6,445 nucleotides of DNA from Candidatus Cryptobacteroides faecihippi (GTDB taxonomy: Bacteria > Bacteroidota > Bacteroidia > Bacteroidales > UBA932). The stretch's first letter is position 1; each line of letters opens with the position of its first letter. This document shows, piece after piece, positions 5,471-6,445 of this stretch. The notes beneath the pieces were generated by a model. That model was given only the letters and a program-made list of their open reading frames with translations. It had not been told where the DNA came from and searched no databases. Location of the stretch: positions 1 to 6,445 of the forward strand of contig JAGHSC010000169.1 in NCBI GenBank assembly GCA_018066065.1, given 5' to 3'. The position numbers and the translations under genes were made by a program.

Positions 5471-6328
5471 ATGGGAAAGACAAACGAGTTATCCAGGATT
5501 GCGAGGCAGTTTCTTGACAGCCTCGATCTCAGAGATCGTGCTGGGCTGGATGTCAAGGACATAACGGACAGTATAACAGCACTCCCGGGAGTCACTCTCC
5601 TTCAAGGGTACAGGATCGAGTGCTTGCTTCCGGAACAAAATGCGATTGGGACAAGGAGTTTCCTTTTCGCCCGCGAAAGAAATGCGCCGATTATTTCACG
5701 TGATGAACTTGAGGATGCTATCGATCGATATAGGTGGAGAAAATTGGCGTTCCCGAAAGGCTATCTGGATTTTACGGAAGCCCTTTCTTTTGAAGACTCG
5801 GAGGAGGGCATTTGGAGCGCGTTTCTCGTGAAAGAATGCTGGCGTTTTCTACCTCTCTGGTGGCATGGTCTCTATGAAGAGCAGAAATGGTTGCTGGATG
5901 CAGACATGCTGCTTGACCTCATTGGAGTGACGGACGACGAGATAGAGATGCTGAGAAAAGATCCTATAGAGGCGCTGTCGAGAAAATATCCACCGAGAAT
6001 TATTACCAAAGGAACGAGAATAAGGATTGTCGAGCAAAAAGAGAATAATTTGCCAAAATACAGCAGCGCTGATGATCTTCTGAGAATCTCTGAGAGGGTC
6101 GGTGACGAATCGCTATTGCCTACTGTCCAGCTCTGTCGACACTCCTTGACACACCACCTTCTGAGTGGTTACGGTACTTCGTCGTGGGAGTTGAAGTTCG
6201 TCTTTTTCACCTCATGGGGTGGACTCATTCAATCTACTCGGAAGGCCGTGTGGGAAAAGGGTACAGTAAACTTTGAGCTGAAAGAAGAGAATACCCTTCT
6301 CGGCTACGAATGCGGAATAAGGTGGTAG
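5471..6328 (+). CDS. Hypothetical Trp-rich protein, 285 aa
   Basis: I do not recognise a family. The N-terminus (NELSRIARQFLDSLDL) looks helical, and there is no signal peptide. The middle has an aromatic cluster, ECWRFLPLWWHGLYEEQKWLL at about 137-157, without a true membrane segment. An acidic helix DDEIEMLRKD follows. The last 50 residues look like a small beta-rich module (WELKFVFFTSWGG, VWEKGTVNFEL, ending YECGIRW). Composition is unusual: sample 60-base lines run from 50% down to about 32% GC (6001-6060), whereas the two preceding genes run 53-65%, and ATA, AAA and TTG codons are frequent. It follows the acidic-protein gene by 16 bases and probably shares its transcript. The composition suggests acquisition from another genome. 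Confidence 0.75.
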   Translation: MGKTNELSRIARQFLDSLDLRDRAGLDVKDITDSITALPGVTLLQGYRIECLLPEQNAIGTRSFLFARERNAPIISRDELEDAIDRYRWRKLAFPKGYLDFTEALSFEDSEEGIWSAFLVKECWRFLPLWWHGLYEEQKWLLDADMLLDLIGVTDDEIEMLRKDPIEALSRKYPPRIITKGTRIRIVEQKENNLPKYSSADDLLRISERVGDESLLPTVQLCRHSLTHHLLSGYGTSSWELKFVFFTSWGGLIQSTRKAVWEKGTVNFELKEENTLLGYECGIRW

Positions 6329-6382
6329 GACCTCGTCATTTACCAATCCGCACGATTGTTCCTCCGAAGACGATAAGATAGC

Positions 6383-6390
6383 TATATTTG
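6383..6390 (+). promoter_or_regulatory. Bacteroidetes -7 element before the HU-like gene
   Basis: TATATTTG matches TAnnTTTG exactly. It lies in the gap after the three-gene unit and 21 bases before the first HU-like codon, predicting a leader of about 15 bases. Only an imperfect ATTG is seen near the -33 position. Confidence 0.5.
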
Positions 6391-6411
6391 CGGCTCAAAA
6401 ACCAAAGGAAC

Positions 6412-6445
6412 ATAACAAAAGCAGAAATCGTAAAGCATATAGCAG
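6412..6445 (+). CDS. HU/IHF-family DNA-binding protein, N-terminal fragment
   Basis: The last 34 bases read (M)TKAEIVKHIA, which matches the start of Bacteroidetes HU-type histone-like proteins (MTKA-[DE]-IV pattern). HU proteins are nucleoid-associated dimers of about 90 residues that bend DNA. Only about 11 codons lie in the window, so the family call rests on this short N-terminus and on its position just after a -7 element. The codon in the initiator position is ATA (6412-6414). Going upstream in frame there is no ATG or GTG before the TAG at 6379-6381, and only a TTG at 6388 that lies inside the -7 box. The start is therefore probably ATA, or the base is an error. Confidence 0.55.
   Translation, partial: MTKAEIVKHIA

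Overview
The window reads as chromosomal DNA of a Bacteroidota bacterium, most likely a Bacteroidales lineage with moderately high GC. Four signs point there. There are promoter elements of the Bacteroidetes form TTTG / TAnnTTTG. Starts generally lack Shine-Dalgarno sequences. A Nudix protein with a C-terminal winged-helix-like part resembles the AraR/NrtR-type regulators of this phylum. An HU-like N-terminus lies at the right edge. No rRNA, tRNA, CRISPR array or insertion sequence was seen.

Layout, left to right. Positions 1-305 are a GC-rich stretch with no convincing gene. It holds a long inverted repeat, a diverged direct repeat and a small hairpin. A minus-strand gene (308-1460) encodes a secreted endonuclease/exonuclease/phosphatase-fold enzyme with all its metal and catalytic motifs. 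It is divergent from ychF (1620-2723), a complete YchF/OLA1-type P-loop NTPase. A 56-codon minus-strand gene (2733-2903) converges on ychF and has its own exact -7 element. Next comes a secreted beta-barrel-like outer-membrane protein (2986-3948). It converges on the Nudix/winged-helix regulator (3966-4664).

The region 4665-4874 is the most information-rich non-coding part. It has a full Bacteroidetes promoter for the Nudix gene and three GTGT...ACAC dyads in and around that promoter, which suggests autoregulation. A second, divergent promoter faces right. That promoter appears to drive a compact three-gene unit of unknown function (4875-6328): an 89-aa charged helical protein, a roughly 102-aa extremely acidic protein, and a 285-aa Trp-rich protein that is locally much more AT-rich than its partners. 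The unit does not match any system I know and is the best candidate for something undescribed.

At the right edge an exact TATATTTG element precedes the first codons of an HU/IHF-family DNA-binding protein. Its apparent start codon is ATA, with no ATG or GTG available in frame.
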